This document shows, piece by piece, positions 63,867 to 64,000 of a stretch of 64,000 nucleotides of DNA. The notes beneath the pieces are model-generated. The model was given only the letters and a program-made list of their open reading frames with translations. It was not told where the DNA came from and made no database searches. The position numbers and the translations under genes are program-made. This stretch comes from Trichoplax sp. H2. Lineage: Eukaryota > Placozoa > Uniplacotomia > Trichoplacea. The stretch spans positions 496,001 through 560,000 of the forward strand of contig NOWV01000034.1 of the NCBI GenBank assembly GCA_003344405.1. Reading direction: 5' to 3'. The stretch's first letter is position 1. Every line of letters begins with the position of its first letter.

Positions 63867-64000
63867 GTATTTATCTAAAACAACATTTACCGATCTCATT
63901 GAAGCTGTAAGATTTGTTTATTTCTAAAAACGTTTTTAATTCTTAGATATTAATTTGGTAAATCTAATTGTTTAAATGGAAATATTCTTCTATAGGGCGG

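Overview
The window is eukaryotic nuclear DNA and almost certainly animal. It is AT-rich, its genes are split by GT-AG introns, and the families are metazoan: a Trio/Kalirin-like Sec14-spectrin protein, clan-3 cytochromes P450, peptide N-glycanase (NGLY1) and an ORP3/6/7-type oxysterol-binding-protein relative. The AT-rich, intron-rich but fairly compact layout and the divergent animal proteins suggest a placozoan (Trichoplax/Hoilungia). That assignment is inference; no species marker was seen.

Layout. 1-9739 is mostly non-coding, with one possible small minus-strand protein (3156-3419), a degenerate tandem array of about 155 bp (about 6970-8560) and a 20-N assembly gap (7508-7527). 9740-33197 (+) holds one large gene that I could assemble exon by exon: 29 exons, all in phase, 2,500 codons before the stop. 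It encodes a Sec14/CRAL-TRIO-like domain, about 13 spectrin repeats and an 868-residue Ser/Arg/Lys-rich tail with about 27 copies of a 17-18 residue repeat. It aligns to the N-terminal half of Trio/Kalirin but carries no RhoGEF (DH-PH) module. Its early introns are packed with degenerate satellites.

35.1-44 kb is a cluster of three intronless P450 genes: one minus-strand copy with an in-frame stop just after the heme-binding motif, and two intact 492-residue copies on the plus strand. 45231-48589 (-) is a complete 8-exon NGLY1 orthologue (649 aa) with all catalytic and zinc residues. 51534 to the right edge (+) is an ORP gene (PH domain, FFAT-like motif, start of the OSBP lipid-binding domain) of which 21 exons are visible; the 3' end lies outside.

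The genes do not form a pathway. NGLY1 and ORP are divergently transcribed across about 2.9 kb, and the P450s are a local tandem family. The most unusual items are the GEF-less Trio-like architecture, its repeated three-exon cassette (about 120, 192 and 330 nt, encoding two spectrin repeats each time), the higher-order satellite organisation inside its introns and coding tail, and the nonsense P450.
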